Source: Pseudomonadota bacterium (GTDB taxonomy: Bacteria; Pseudomonadota; Alphaproteobacteria; Rhizobiales; Rhizobiaceae). From it: a stretch of 6,792 nucleotides of DNA. This document shows, piece after piece, positions 1 through 5,822 of this stretch. The translations under genes and the position numbers were made by a program. Where the stretch lies: contig JAEXMK010000046.1 of assembly GCA_023444445.1 (NCBI GenBank), positions 1 through 6,792 of the forward strand, read 5' to 3'. The notes under the pieces are model-generated. The model made no database searches, was not told the DNA's origin, and worked only from the letters and a program-made list of their open reading frames with translations. The stretch's first letter is position 1. Each line of letters begins with the position of its first letter.

Positions 1-44
1 GCAAAAGCCAGAACGAGGGCGGGAACGATAAAGCGGATCTTCAT
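1..44 (-). CDS. N-terminus of an exported protein (partial, runs off the left edge)
   Basis: Read on the minus strand, an ATG at 44-42 opens MKIRFIVPALVLAF and continues past the window edge. A short basic start (K2, R4) followed by an uninterrupted hydrophobic run is what a Sec signal peptide or lipoprotein signal looks like, so the product is probably exported to the periplasm or envelope. A near-consensus Shine-Dalgarno, AGGAGG (58-53 on the minus strand), lies 8 nt before this ATG. A second in-frame ATG at 50-48 lies only 2 nt from the same site and is therefore less likely as the start. Too little of the protein is present to name a family. The gene diverges from the helicase gene to its right. 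Confidence 0.7.
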   Translation of the reverse strand, partial: MKIRFIVPALVLAF

Positions 45-92
45 GGACATATCCTCCTTGGTTCGGGCGGGCTCAAGCCGCCAGCACATCAA

Positions 93-120
93 GAGACACC
101 GCCGCCCGCCGATTTATTCC
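93..120 (-). promoter_or_regulatory. Candidate ECF-sigma-type promoter for the left-edge gene
   Basis: On the minus strand, GGAATAAA (120-113) is followed about 16 nt later by GTGTCTC (99-93), some 50 nt upstream of the partial exported-protein start. A GGAAT-type -35 with a GTCT-like -10 resembles promoters read by extracytoplasmic-function sigma factors rather than the housekeeping TTGACA/TATAAT pattern. This is pattern matching from memory, with no expression evidence. An envelope-protein gene under an ECF factor would be a sensible pairing. Confidence 0.3.
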
Positions 121-271
121 AAACCCGCGAAGGTTTTTTTATCCGCCGCCTGATTTCCCTCAGACCGGACGTTGATGGAAGGCATAAGCTTCAGCCGTCA
201 ATCTCGTCCCGCGATTCATCTTTCGTTCTTTTTCTGTTGCGCATCAGGCTCGAATCCTGCGATGAGGGCGC

Positions 272-1399
272 ATGTTATTTTCACCGCAACAGGACGAAGC
301 GCTCAAGGCGGTTTCCCGCTGGCTGAAAGAAGGCCGCACCCCGGTTTTCCGGCTGTTCGGTTATGCCGGAACGGGCAAGACGACGCTTGCCAAACATTTT
401 GCGGAAAATGTCGATGGCGAGGTGCTGTTTGCGGCCTTCACCGGCAAGGCAGCGCAGGTGCTGCGTTCGCGCGGGGCGACCAATGCCCGCACCATCCATT
501 CGCTGATCTACCGCCCGCGTGGCGAGGAAACCGTTGAAGACGAGGAAACCGGCAAGACCTCGATTGCGCCGATGTTCTCCATCAACCGCCAGAGCCCGCT
601 CGCTAAGGCGGCGCTGATCATCATCGACGAATGTTCGATGGTGGATGAACAGCTCGGCAAGGACCTGATGAGTTTCGGCACGCCGATCCTCGTGCTTGGC
701 GATCCCGGCCAGTTGCCGCCGGTTTCGGGGGGTGGCTTCTTCACCGAGCAGGAGCCGGATTATCTGCTCTCGGAAATCCACCGTCAGGCCAAGGACAATC
801 CCATCATCCATCTTGCCATGGATGTGCGTGAGGGCCGCGAGATCATGCGCGGCGATTATGGCGCCGCACAGGTGATTTCAAAATCCGAAGTGACGCAGTC
901 GCTGGTTCTGGAGGCCGATCAGGTTCTGGTGGGCACCAATCGGACACGCCGCCGCTATAATCAGCGGCTTCGCGAGCTCAAAGGGTTTTCCGCCGATTAC
1001 CCACAATCCGGCGACAAGCTGGTCTGCCTGCGGAACGATCCCGCCAAGGGGCTGCTGAACGGTTCGCTCTGGCAGGTAATGAGCTCTTCACGCGAGACGG
1101 TGAAACCCGGCATCAACCTGATGATCCGGCCTGAAGACGACGATATGGATCGCGGTGCGGCCAAGATCAAATTGCTGAAGGCGGCCTTTGAGGACGTGGA
1201 AACCGAAATTCCGTGGTCCACGCGCAAGCGTTATGACGAGTTCGATTTCGGCTATGCGTTGACGGTGCACAAGGCGCAGGGTTCGCAGTGGAACAACGTG
1301 GTCCTCTTTGACGAAAGTTATGCCTTCCGGGATTCCCGCGAAAGGTGGCTTTATACCGCCATTACCCGCGCGGCAGAGACCCTGACGATCGTTCGTTGA
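272..1399 (+). CDS. RecD/Dda-like ATP-dependent DNA helicase (SF1B)
   Basis: A 375-aa superfamily 1B helicase, expected to use ATP to move 5'-3' along single-stranded DNA and unwind duplexes in repair, recombination or fork restart in the cytoplasm. Motifs appear in order: Walker A GYAGTGKT (30-37), motif Ia FTGKAA (56-61), Walker B IIIDE (116-120), motif III GDPGQLPP (143-150), motif IV IHRQ (169-172), the UvrD_C_2-type motif V VHKAQGSQW (332-340), and motif VI YTAITRA (361-367). It contains essentially only the two RecA-like domains. It lacks the long N-terminal region of RecD2 proteins and is closer in size to phage T4 Dda. An in-frame TGA at 263-265 makes ATG 272 the earliest possible start. 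GAGGG at 264-268 is a plausible but close ribosome binding site. It stands alone, with no recB or recC nearby, so a RecBCD role is not supported. Exact cellular role unknown. Confidence 0.92.
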   Translation: MLFSPQQDEALKAVSRWLKEGRTPVFRLFGYAGTGKTTLAKHFAENVDGEVLFAAFTGKAAQVLRSRGATNARTIHSLIYRPRGEETVEDEETGKTSIAPMFSINRQSPLAKAALIIIDECSMVDEQLGKDLMSFGTPILVLGDPGQLPPVSGGGFFTEQEPDYLLSEIHRQAKDNPIIHLAMDVREGREIMRGDYGAAQVISKSEVTQSLVLEADQVLVGTNRTRRRYNQRLRELKGFSADYPQSGDKLVCLRNDPAKGLLNGSLWQVMSSSRETVKPGINLMIRPEDDDMDRGAAKIKLLKAAFEDVETEIPWSTRKRYDEFDFGYALTVHKAQGSQWNNVVLFDESYAFRDSRERWLYTAITRAAETLTIVR

Positions 1400-1402
1400 G
1401 AT

Positions 1403-1504
1403 AGAGCATTTCCGGCGAATAGCGGGATCCACTTCAATGCTCTGTCTTTTTGTCTACGCATCGTCCGGACGGAAAACCGCTGCGCATTTTCTTGGAAATG
1501 CTCT
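1403..1504. repeat. Rhizobial-type palindromic intergenic repeat element
   Basis: A 102-bp element fills the gap between the convergent helicase and MerR-type genes. Its ends are perfect 11-bp inverted repeats, AGAGCATTTCC (1403-1413) and GGAAATGCTCT (1494-1504). An internal copy, AATGCTCTGTC (1436-1446), repeats the right end exactly (1497-1507). The left arm can therefore pair either with the internal copy, as AGAGCATT with AATGCTCT, or with the far end. A 10-bp palindrome CGTCCGGACG lies at 1462-1471. The sequence type is familiar from many rhizobial intergenic regions (RIME-like mosaic elements), although I cannot run a genome-wide count. Its right end lies 1 bp from the regulator's stop codon. 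It may act as a bidirectional transcription end or RNA stabiliser, which is inference. Confidence 0.8.
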
Positions 1505-1505
1505 G

Positions 1506-2201
1506 TCAGGCGCGGATGACGCCGAGCAGAACCGCCTTCGCCACCGCCTGAAAGCGGTTGCTCGCGTTGAACTTGCCGATGATCCTTGCCTCGAGCGTGT
1601 TGAGATCGCTGCCTGAAAGACCTAGCGCACGGGCAAGTCGCACCGGCGCATAACCCTCCGCCATCAGTTCCAGGCACTTGCGTTCGTTATCGGTCAGGGC
1701 GATGTCCTTTGCCGGCGCCCGTTCCGCGCGATCCACACCGTCTGCATCAGTCTCCGTCACCAGCAATTCCTCGATTTGCTGGGCCTGACGCTGGAGGGTG
1801 GAAAGTTCGGCGGTCAATTCCCTCTTCCGCTGCCGCAACGCGGCGTGAAATATGTCGTCGGCCTCTTCCTGCGAAAGTGAACGGACGAGTTTTTCCATGA
1901 TCTCGGTAATCGCGGCGACGGAGATGCCCACTTCACGACAGACGTTGATGACGGCCATGCGCTGGACGTTGCGGTGGGTATAAACCCGCATCTGGCCGAT
2001 GCGCTTCGAGGTCAGCAGCGCCTTTTCCTCGTAAAAATGCAGCGTCCGGTGGGTTACCCCGAAAATATTGGCCATGTCGGCGATGGGAACGGGTTCGGCG
2101 GGCAGGGAGGAAGGCAGGCTCACATCCGGTAGAAAGCTGCTGATCCTTAGATTGGGTTTGTCCTCGTCGCCGTGTTCAAACGGCATCCTGCCATCCTGCA
2201 T
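1506..2201 (-). CDS. MerR-family regulator with C-terminal LuxR/GerE-like helix-turn-helix
   Basis: A 231-aa predicted transcription regulator with three parts. Residues 38-105 form a MerR winged helix-turn-helix: the segment from I40 through THRTLHFYEEKALL (50-63) to RVYTHRNVQRM (72-82) matches the family pattern RTLRFYEE-GLL...RVY. Residues about 110-150 are charged and leucine-rich, suiting the dimerising coiled coil. Residues 169-231 begin LTDNERKCLELMAEG and align without gaps to the LuxR/GerE DNA-binding domain, ending in the typical K-x5-R-x2-AV-x-A-x3-G pattern. The first 37 residues are a non-conserved-looking tail. No MerR-type metal-binding cysteine loop is present; the only cysteines are C88 and C176. 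The start at 2201 has GGGGGAG just upstream; ATG at residue 6 is a weaker alternative. The gene diverges from pdxJ, so it may regulate itself and pdxJ. Ligand and targets cannot be told from sequence. Confidence 0.87.
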   Translation of the reverse strand: MQDGRMPFEHGDEDKPNLRISSFLPDVSLPSSLPAEPVPIADMANIFGVTHRTLHFYEEKALLTSKRIGQMRVYTHRNVQRMAVINVCREVGISVAAITEIMEKLVRSLSQEEADDIFHAALRQRKRELTAELSTLQRQAQQIEELLVTETDADGVDRAERAPAKDIALTDNERKCLELMAEGYAPVRLARALGLSGSDLNTLEARIIGKFNASNRFQAVAKAVLLGVIRA

Positions 2202-2240
2202 CGTCTCCCCCTTCGCGCTTTTAGACAGTGTGCCTGATTT

Positions 2241-2323
2241 TTATGGCATTCGTTATTCGTTTCCCCATCACGGGCTTGTCTTCTGATCAAGACATCATGC
2301 CAAACGCAACGAAAAAACCATAA
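2241..2323. promoter_or_regulatory. Symmetric nested inverted repeats between the MerR-type gene and pdxJ
   Basis: Three inverted-repeat pairs share nearly the same centre, around 2282-2286. They are TTATGG (2241-2246) with CCATAA (2318-2323), TTCGTT (2249-2254) with AACGAA (2308-2313), and a central dyad TGTCTT-N6-AAGACA (2277-2294). Read outward on either strand, AACGAA is followed after 2 or 4 nt by CCATAA. ATTCGTT is also tandemly doubled at 2248-2261. Such symmetry between divergent genes suits a shared operator bound by a dimeric regulator. The adjacent MerR/LuxR-like protein is the obvious candidate by position only. Confidence 0.4.
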
Positions 2324-2329
2324 CGTGTA

Positions 2330-2358
2330 TTGCCTGCTTTCGTTCCCGCGCCTTTAAA
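2330..2358 (+). promoter_or_regulatory. pdxJ: Candidate sigma-70-type promoter for pdxJ
   Basis: TTGCCT (2330-2335) and TTTAAA (2353-2358) are separated by 17 bp on the plus strand, followed by an A-rich stretch and then about 78 nt to the pdxJ ATG. Both hexamers are imperfect matches to TTGACA and TATAAT, so this is a candidate only. Confidence 0.3.
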
Positions 2359-2436
2359 AAATTTCATCGGCCTTCTTGCGGTCAGCGTCAACCTGCGTGA
2401 AACAAGGTGTCAATTCCGAACCGGAGCCCCGATGCC

Positions 2437-3192
2437 ATGCCTGCAAAACTTTCCGTCAATCTGAACGCAATTGCCATGTTACGCAACCGTCGCGATCTTC
2501 CTTGGCCTGACGTCGCGCATTTCGGGCAAATCGCGCTTTCGGCTGGTGCAAGCGGGCTGACTGTACACCCGCGGCCCGACCAGCGCCATATCCGCTTTTC
2601 GGACCTGCCGGTGCTTCGGGCGCTTATCGATGACCGCTTCCCCGGCGCGGAATTCAACATCGAAGGTTATCCGACCGAAGATTTTCTCGCTCTGTGTGAA
2701 AAGACCCAGCCGGAACAGGTGACGCTGGTGCCTGACGATCCGTCGCAGGCGACATCAGACCATGGCTGGGATTTCCGCAAACACGGCGTTTTCCTGAAGG
2801 ACGTGGTTGGACGCCTGAAGGCCGGCGGCATGCGCGTCTCGCTTTTTGCCGATGGCGATGGCGAGCGCGAGCCGGTGGAGCTGGCGGCGGAGACGGGTGC
2901 TGCGCGCATCGAGCTTTATACCGGCCCGTATGGCGGCTGTTTTGACGATGCGCAAAAGGGCGACGCGCTTCTCGAAAAGCTCGGAGAGACGGCGGATCAT
3001 GCCAGAGCGCTCGGGCTTGCCGTTAACGCCGGCCACGACCTCACGGTCGCAAACCTGCCCAGGCTGATGAAACGTATCCCTTATCTGGCAGAAGTTTCGA
3101 TCGGCCACGGGCTGACGGCGGATGCGCTGGAATATGGCATGGCTGAAACAGTCCGGCGTTTTTGTCAGGCCTGCGGTCAGCCTAATTCATAA
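2437..3192 (+). CDS. pdxJ: Pyridoxine 5'-phosphate synthase
   Basis: PdxJ, 251 aa, condenses 3-amino-2-oxopropyl phosphate with 1-deoxy-D-xylulose 5-phosphate to make pyridoxine 5'-phosphate, the last ring-forming step of the DXP-dependent vitamin B6 pathway. It is a cytosolic TIM barrel. Alignment by eye to E. coli PdxJ keeps the catalytic residues: H44 (in [12 protein letters not shown]), E76 (in FNIEGYP) and H200 (in VNAGHDLT), plus phosphate-site residues near G223-H224 (SIGHGL). The N-terminal motif is [11 protein letters not shown] where E. coli has VNIDHIATLRN, so the DH pair is replaced by N10-A11. ATG 2437 is chosen because GGAG lies 10 nt upstream and the protein then starts like the family. 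An in-frame GTG at 2407 would add ten residues without a good ribosome binding site. It is not beside acpS or recO, its usual gammaproteobacterial neighbours. ndh follows 72 nt downstream. Confidence 0.95.
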   Translation: MPAKLSVNLNAIAMLRNRRDLPWPDVAHFGQIALSAGASGLTVHPRPDQRHIRFSDLPVLRALIDDRFPGAEFNIEGYPTEDFLALCEKTQPEQVTLVPDDPSQATSDHGWDFRKHGVFLKDVVGRLKAGGMRVSLFADGDGEREPVELAAETGAARIELYTGPYGGCFDDAQKGDALLEKLGETADHARALGLAVNAGHDLTVANLPRLMKRIPYLAEVSIGHGLTADALEYGMAETVRRFCQACGQPNS

Positions 3193-3222
3193 CCAAAGTC
3201 AATTTTTTCGCCTATGCTCTGC

Positions 3223-3245
3223 CTTGCGCATGCTCCGTGCGCAAG
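3223..3245. promoter_or_regulatory. Perfect 23-bp dyad between pdxJ and ndh (hairpin or operator)
   Basis: CTTGCGCA (3223-3230) and TGCGCAAG (3238-3245) form a perfect 8-bp inverted repeat around 7 nt, followed directly by TTTT and then the ndh ribosome binding site. As RNA this is a stable short hairpin. It could be a weak terminator for pdxJ, a leader structure for ndh, or a DNA operator site. The T run has only four bases, so efficient rho-independent termination is uncertain. Confidence 0.5.
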
Positions 3246-3264
3246 TTTTGGAAGGCAGAGACAT

Positions 3265-4530
3265 ATGCAAGAACATCATGTTGTCGTCGTGGGTGGAGGC
3301 TTCGGCGGTTTACAACTGGTGCACGGGCTGGAGGGGGCCCCTGTCCGCATCACATTGATCGACCGTCGCAATCACCACCTGTTTCAGCCCTTGCTGTATC
3401 AGGTAGCGACGACGGCGCTGGCGACATCTGAAATCGCCTGGCCAATCCGCCATCTTTACCGCGACCGCAAGGAGGTGACGACCCTGCTTGCGGAGGTGAC
3501 CGGTGTGGACCGCGTGGCACGGACCGTGCAGCTGAATTCCGGCCAGGTGATCGGCTTCGATACGCTCGTGCTGGCCACCGGCGCCCGCCACGCCTATTTC
3601 GGCCGCGACGAATGGGAGCGTTCCGCCCCCGGCCTCAAGACGCTGGAAGACGCCACGACAATCCGCCGCCGCCTGCTTCTCGCCTTTGAAAGGGCCGAAC
3701 TTGCTACCAGTGAAGAGGAGCGGCAGGCGCTCTTGACCTTCGTCATCATCGGGGCTGGCCCGACGGGCGTGGAAATGGCTGGCATGATCGCCGAGCTCGC
3801 CCACAAGGCGCTACCGGCGGAATTCCGCAATGTCGATACCACAAGGGCCCGTGTCCTGCTCGTCGAGGCCGGTCCTCGCGTCCTGCCGGTCTTTACGGAA
3901 GATCTTTCGGCTTATGCCAGGCAAGCGCTGGAAAAGCTCGGCGTCGAGGTTCTGCTCGGCACGCCGGTGACGGCCTGCACGGATGAGGGCGTGACGGTGG
4001 GCGAGACCTATTATCCCTGCCGCACCGTGGTCTGGGCCGCCGGCGTGCAGGCATCGCCAGCCGCAAAATGGCTCAATGCCGCCGCCGACAGGGCAGGGCG
4101 GACCATTGTGGGTCCACAGCTTAATCTGGACGATGATGCCGATATCTTCGTCATCGGCGACACCGCCGCCGTCAATCAGGAAAACGGCAAACCGGTGCCT
4201 GGCATCGCGCCGGCGGCAAAGCAGCAGGGGGCCTATGTGGCAAAGGTCATCAAGGCGCGGCTGGAGAGCAAGCCGTCGCCATCGCCTTTCCGCTACAGCC
4301 ATCAGGGCAATCTCGCTACCATCGGCAAACGCGCGGCGGTGATCGATTTCGGCAGGTTCAAGCTGAAGGGCGTGCTGGCGTGGTGGATATGGGGGCTTGC
4401 CCATATCTACTTCCTGATCGGAACGCGGTCGCGGCTTGCGGTGGCGTGGAGTTGGCTGTGGATTTATCTAAGCGGCCAGCACAGTGCACGCCTGATTACC
4501 CAGAAAGAGACGCTGAAGGACGAGGCGTGA
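3265..4530 (+). CDS. ndh: Type II NADH dehydrogenase (NDH-2)
   Basis: A 421-aa single-subunit NADH:quinone oxidoreductase that passes electrons from NADH through FAD to the quinone pool on the inner face of the cytoplasmic membrane without pumping protons. An FAD-binding Rossmann motif GGGFGG is at 10-15 and the conserved QPLLYQVAT at 41-49. The second, NADH-binding Rossmann is IIGAGPTGVE at 161-170, and the acidic E201 closing its second strand (VLLVEAGPRVLP) favours NADH over NADPH. The FAD-contacting IGDTAA is at 297-302 and the quinone-site segment APAAKQQG at 315-322. The tail (365-403) is rich in tryptophan and hydrophobic residues (WWIW, WSWLWIYL) and should anchor the protein to the membrane. 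ATG 3265 is chosen because GGAAGG lies 9 nt upstream and the Rossmann strand follows at once. An upstream in-frame ATG at 3214 would translate through the dyad. Confidence 0.93.
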   Translation: MQEHHVVVVGGGFGGLQLVHGLEGAPVRITLIDRRNHHLFQPLLYQVATTALATSEIAWPIRHLYRDRKEVTTLLAEVTGVDRVARTVQLNSGQVIGFDTLVLATGARHAYFGRDEWERSAPGLKTLEDATTIRRRLLLAFERAELATSEEERQALLTFVIIGAGPTGVEMAGMIAELAHKALPAEFRNVDTTRARVLLVEAGPRVLPVFTEDLSAYARQALEKLGVEVLLGTPVTACTDEGVTVGETYYPCRTVVWAAGVQASPAAKWLNAAADRAGRTIVGPQLNLDDDADIFVIGDTAAVNQENGKPVPGIAPAAKQQGAYVAKVIKARLESKPSPSPFRYSHQGNLATIGKRAAVIDFGRFKLKGVLAWWIWGLAHIYFLIGTRSRLAVAWSWLWIYLSGQHSARLITQKETLKDEA

Positions 4531-4543
4531 GGGCAGGTAACAG

Positions 4544-4577
4544 AAAAGGCGGGAAGCATTGGCTTCCCGCCTTTTTT
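4544..4577. terminator. Bidirectional rho-independent terminator between ndh and the dehydrogenase gene
   Basis: A perfect 14-bp stem, AAAAGGCGGGAAGC (4544-4557) with GCTTCCCGCCTTTT (4562-4575), encloses the loop ATTG. The right arm ends in six T (4572-4577) for plus-strand transcripts. The left-arm A run gives four T for minus-strand transcripts. It lies 13 nt after the ndh stop and 19 nt from the convergent dehydrogenase stop, so it can end both transcripts. Confidence 0.93.
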
Positions 4578-4596
4578 ATTCAGTCAGTGGTCTCAA

Positions 4597-5643
4597 TCAA
4601 GCGTCGAGCGAGGCCATGTCGATGACGAAGCGGTAGCGCACATCGCTCTTCAGCACGCGCTCATAGGCTTCGTTGACATCCTTGATGTCGATCTTTTCGA
4701 TCTCGGAGACGATGTTATGCTTGCCGCAGAAATCCAGCATTTCCTGGGTTTCCTTGATTGAACCAATCATCGAGCCGGCGAGCGAACGACGAGCCGGAAT
4801 GACCGAGAAAGCATGAACCGGGATTGCATGTTCAGGCACGCCGAGCAGAACCATGGTGCCGTTGACCTTCAGCAGGTTCAGATAGGCGTTCCAGTCGATT
4901 TCTGCTGAAACGGTGCAGAGGATCAGGTCGAAGGTGCCAGCGAGCTTCTCGAAGGTCGAGGCGTCGCTGGTGGCGTAATATTCCTTCGCACCGAGCTTCA
5001 GGCCGTCTTCCTTCTTTGAGAGCGTCTGCGACAGGACGGTGATTTCAGCGCCCATGGCCGAACCGATCTTGACGCCCATATGGCCAAGACCACCCATGCC
5101 GACGATCGCGACTTTCTTGCCGGGACCGGCATTCCAGTGATGCAGCGGCGAATAAAGCGTGATGCCGGCGCACAGAAGCGGCGCAGAGGCATCGAGCGGC
5201 AGGTTTTCGGGAATGGAGAGGACGTAGTCTTCCCTGACAACGATATGGTCGGAGTAGCCGCCCTGTGTCGCCGTCTTGCCGTCGCGATCGACCGAGTTGT
5301 AGGTCTGAACAAGACCCGGCATGTACTGCTCATTATCGACATCGCGCGTGGCGCAGCCGACGCAGGAATCGACGAAACAGCCGACGCCGACATGGTCGCC
5401 GACCTTGAATCGGGTGACCTTGGAGCCAACGGCGCGGACGACACCGGCGATTTCGTGGCCCGGAACGATCGGGTAAACGGCATTCTTCCATTCGTTGCGG
5501 ACGGTATGGATGTCGGAGTGGCAGATGCCGGCATATTTGATATCGATGACGACGTCGTCATCATTCGGCTCGCGGCGTTCGAAAGTGAACGGGGTAAGCG
5601 GCTTCGACGCGTCGGTCGCAGCATAACCTCTAGCAATAGCCAT
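4597..5643 (-). CDS. Zinc-type alcohol dehydrogenase / aldehyde reductase (YahK/CAD-like)
   Basis: A 348-aa medium-chain dehydrogenase closest in pattern to E. coli YahK and cinnamyl-alcohol-type enzymes, interconverting alcohols and aldehydes in the cytosol. Catalytic zinc ligands are C41 (GICHSD), H63-E64 (PGHE) and C158 (LLCAGIT). The cofactor Rossmann GMGGLG is at 182-187. The second strand ends in S205 with K210-K211 following rather than in an acidic residue, which points to NADP(H). The structural-zinc lobe is degenerate: [18 protein letters not shown] keeps C94 and C97 but has R100 and M108 where YahK has cysteines. AAAGGA sits about 7 nt before the ATG at 5643. It is divergent from a YqhC-type AraC regulator, which suggests induction by reactive aldehydes and a main role in aldehyde reduction. 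The true substrate cannot be told from sequence. Confidence 0.92.
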   Translation of the reverse strand: MAIARGYAATDASKPLTPFTFERREPNDDDVVIDIKYAGICHSDIHTVRNEWKNAVYPIVPGHEIAGVVRAVGSKVTRFKVGDHVGVGCFVDSCVGCATRDVDNEQYMPGLVQTYNSVDRDGKTATQGGYSDHIVVREDYVLSIPENLPLDASAPLLCAGITLYSPLHHWNAGPGKKVAIVGMGGLGHMGVKIGSAMGAEITVLSQTLSKKEDGLKLGAKEYYATSDASTFEKLAGTFDLILCTVSAEIDWNAYLNLLKVNGTMVLLGVPEHAIPVHAFSVIPARRSLAGSMIGSIKETQEMLDFCGKHNIVSEIEKIDIKDVNEAYERVLKSDVRYRFVIDMASLDA

Positions 5644-5670
5644 CTAAGTATCCTTTCGGAAGTTTGGGGA

Positions 5671-5694
5671 CGATGGAATATGCGATGGAAGATG
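5671..5694. repeat. Tandem 12-bp repeat in the dehydrogenase leader/promoter region
   Basis: CGATGGAATATG (5671-5682) is followed directly by CGATGGAAGATG (5683-5694), differing at one base. It lies 28-51 nt upstream of the dehydrogenase ATG, in or near its core promoter. Its minus-strand CATATT (5682-5677) is a possible -10. A protein-binding role is possible, but two copies could also be chance or slippage. Confidence 0.5.
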
Positions 5695-5709
5695 CTGAAG
5701 CCGTTAGAG

Positions 5710-5750
5710 CGATCCTCCAAGCTTTTTGCACGATCCTGCAAAAATTGACT
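5710..5750. promoter_or_regulatory. Candidate AraC-type operator with 21-bp-spaced direct repeats and a 22-bp dyad
   Basis: CGATCCTCCAA (5710-5720) and CGATCCTGCAA (5731-5741) are direct repeats matching at 10 of 11 bases and offset by exactly 21 bp, two helical turns. That is the spacing of tandem half-sites bound by AraC-family dimers. Overlapping them is a perfect inverted repeat, TTTTTGCA-N6-TGCAAAAA (5723-5744), which abuts TTGACT (5745-5750), a good -35 hexamer for the araC-type gene with no strong -10 at 17 bp. On the other side the repeats sit just upstream of a possible dehydrogenase promoter (-10 CATATT, 5682-5677). Binding here could activate the dehydrogenase gene and repress or autoregulate the regulator gene. 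Confidence 0.55.
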
Positions 5751-5822
5751 GTTCGTCTCTTTGCGAAGTGCATTAGGCATTCTAGATAAACAAGGCTTCC
5801 TCCTCATTTGAAGGTATCCCTC

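Noticed and set aside
123..138. A rho-independent terminator at the T run near 134-140
   Set aside because: The seven T are not preceded by a convincing GC-rich hairpin on the plus strand.
172..537. A 121-codon plus-strand open frame before the helicase
   Set aside because: It overlaps the helicase motifs in another frame and its sequence matches nothing; the helicase frame is decisive.
1506..2201. A metal-sensing MerR protein (CueR/ZntR/MerR type)
   Set aside because: The C-terminal metal-binding cysteine loop is absent; the C-terminus looks like a LuxR-type helix-turn-helix instead.
2407..2436. GTG 2407 as the pdxJ start
   Set aside because: It has no properly spaced ribosome binding site, and the family's usual N-terminus begins at ATG 2437, which has GGAG 10 nt upstream.
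3214..3264. ATG 3214 as the ndh start
   Set aside because: The added residues do not resemble the family, run through the 23-bp dyad, and precede a good ribosome binding site for ATG 3265.
5080..5748. A 222-codon plus-strand open frame antisense to the dehydrogenase
   Set aside because: It lies almost wholly opposite a well-supported gene and its aspartate/valine/alanine-rich sequence is typical of an antisense shadow.
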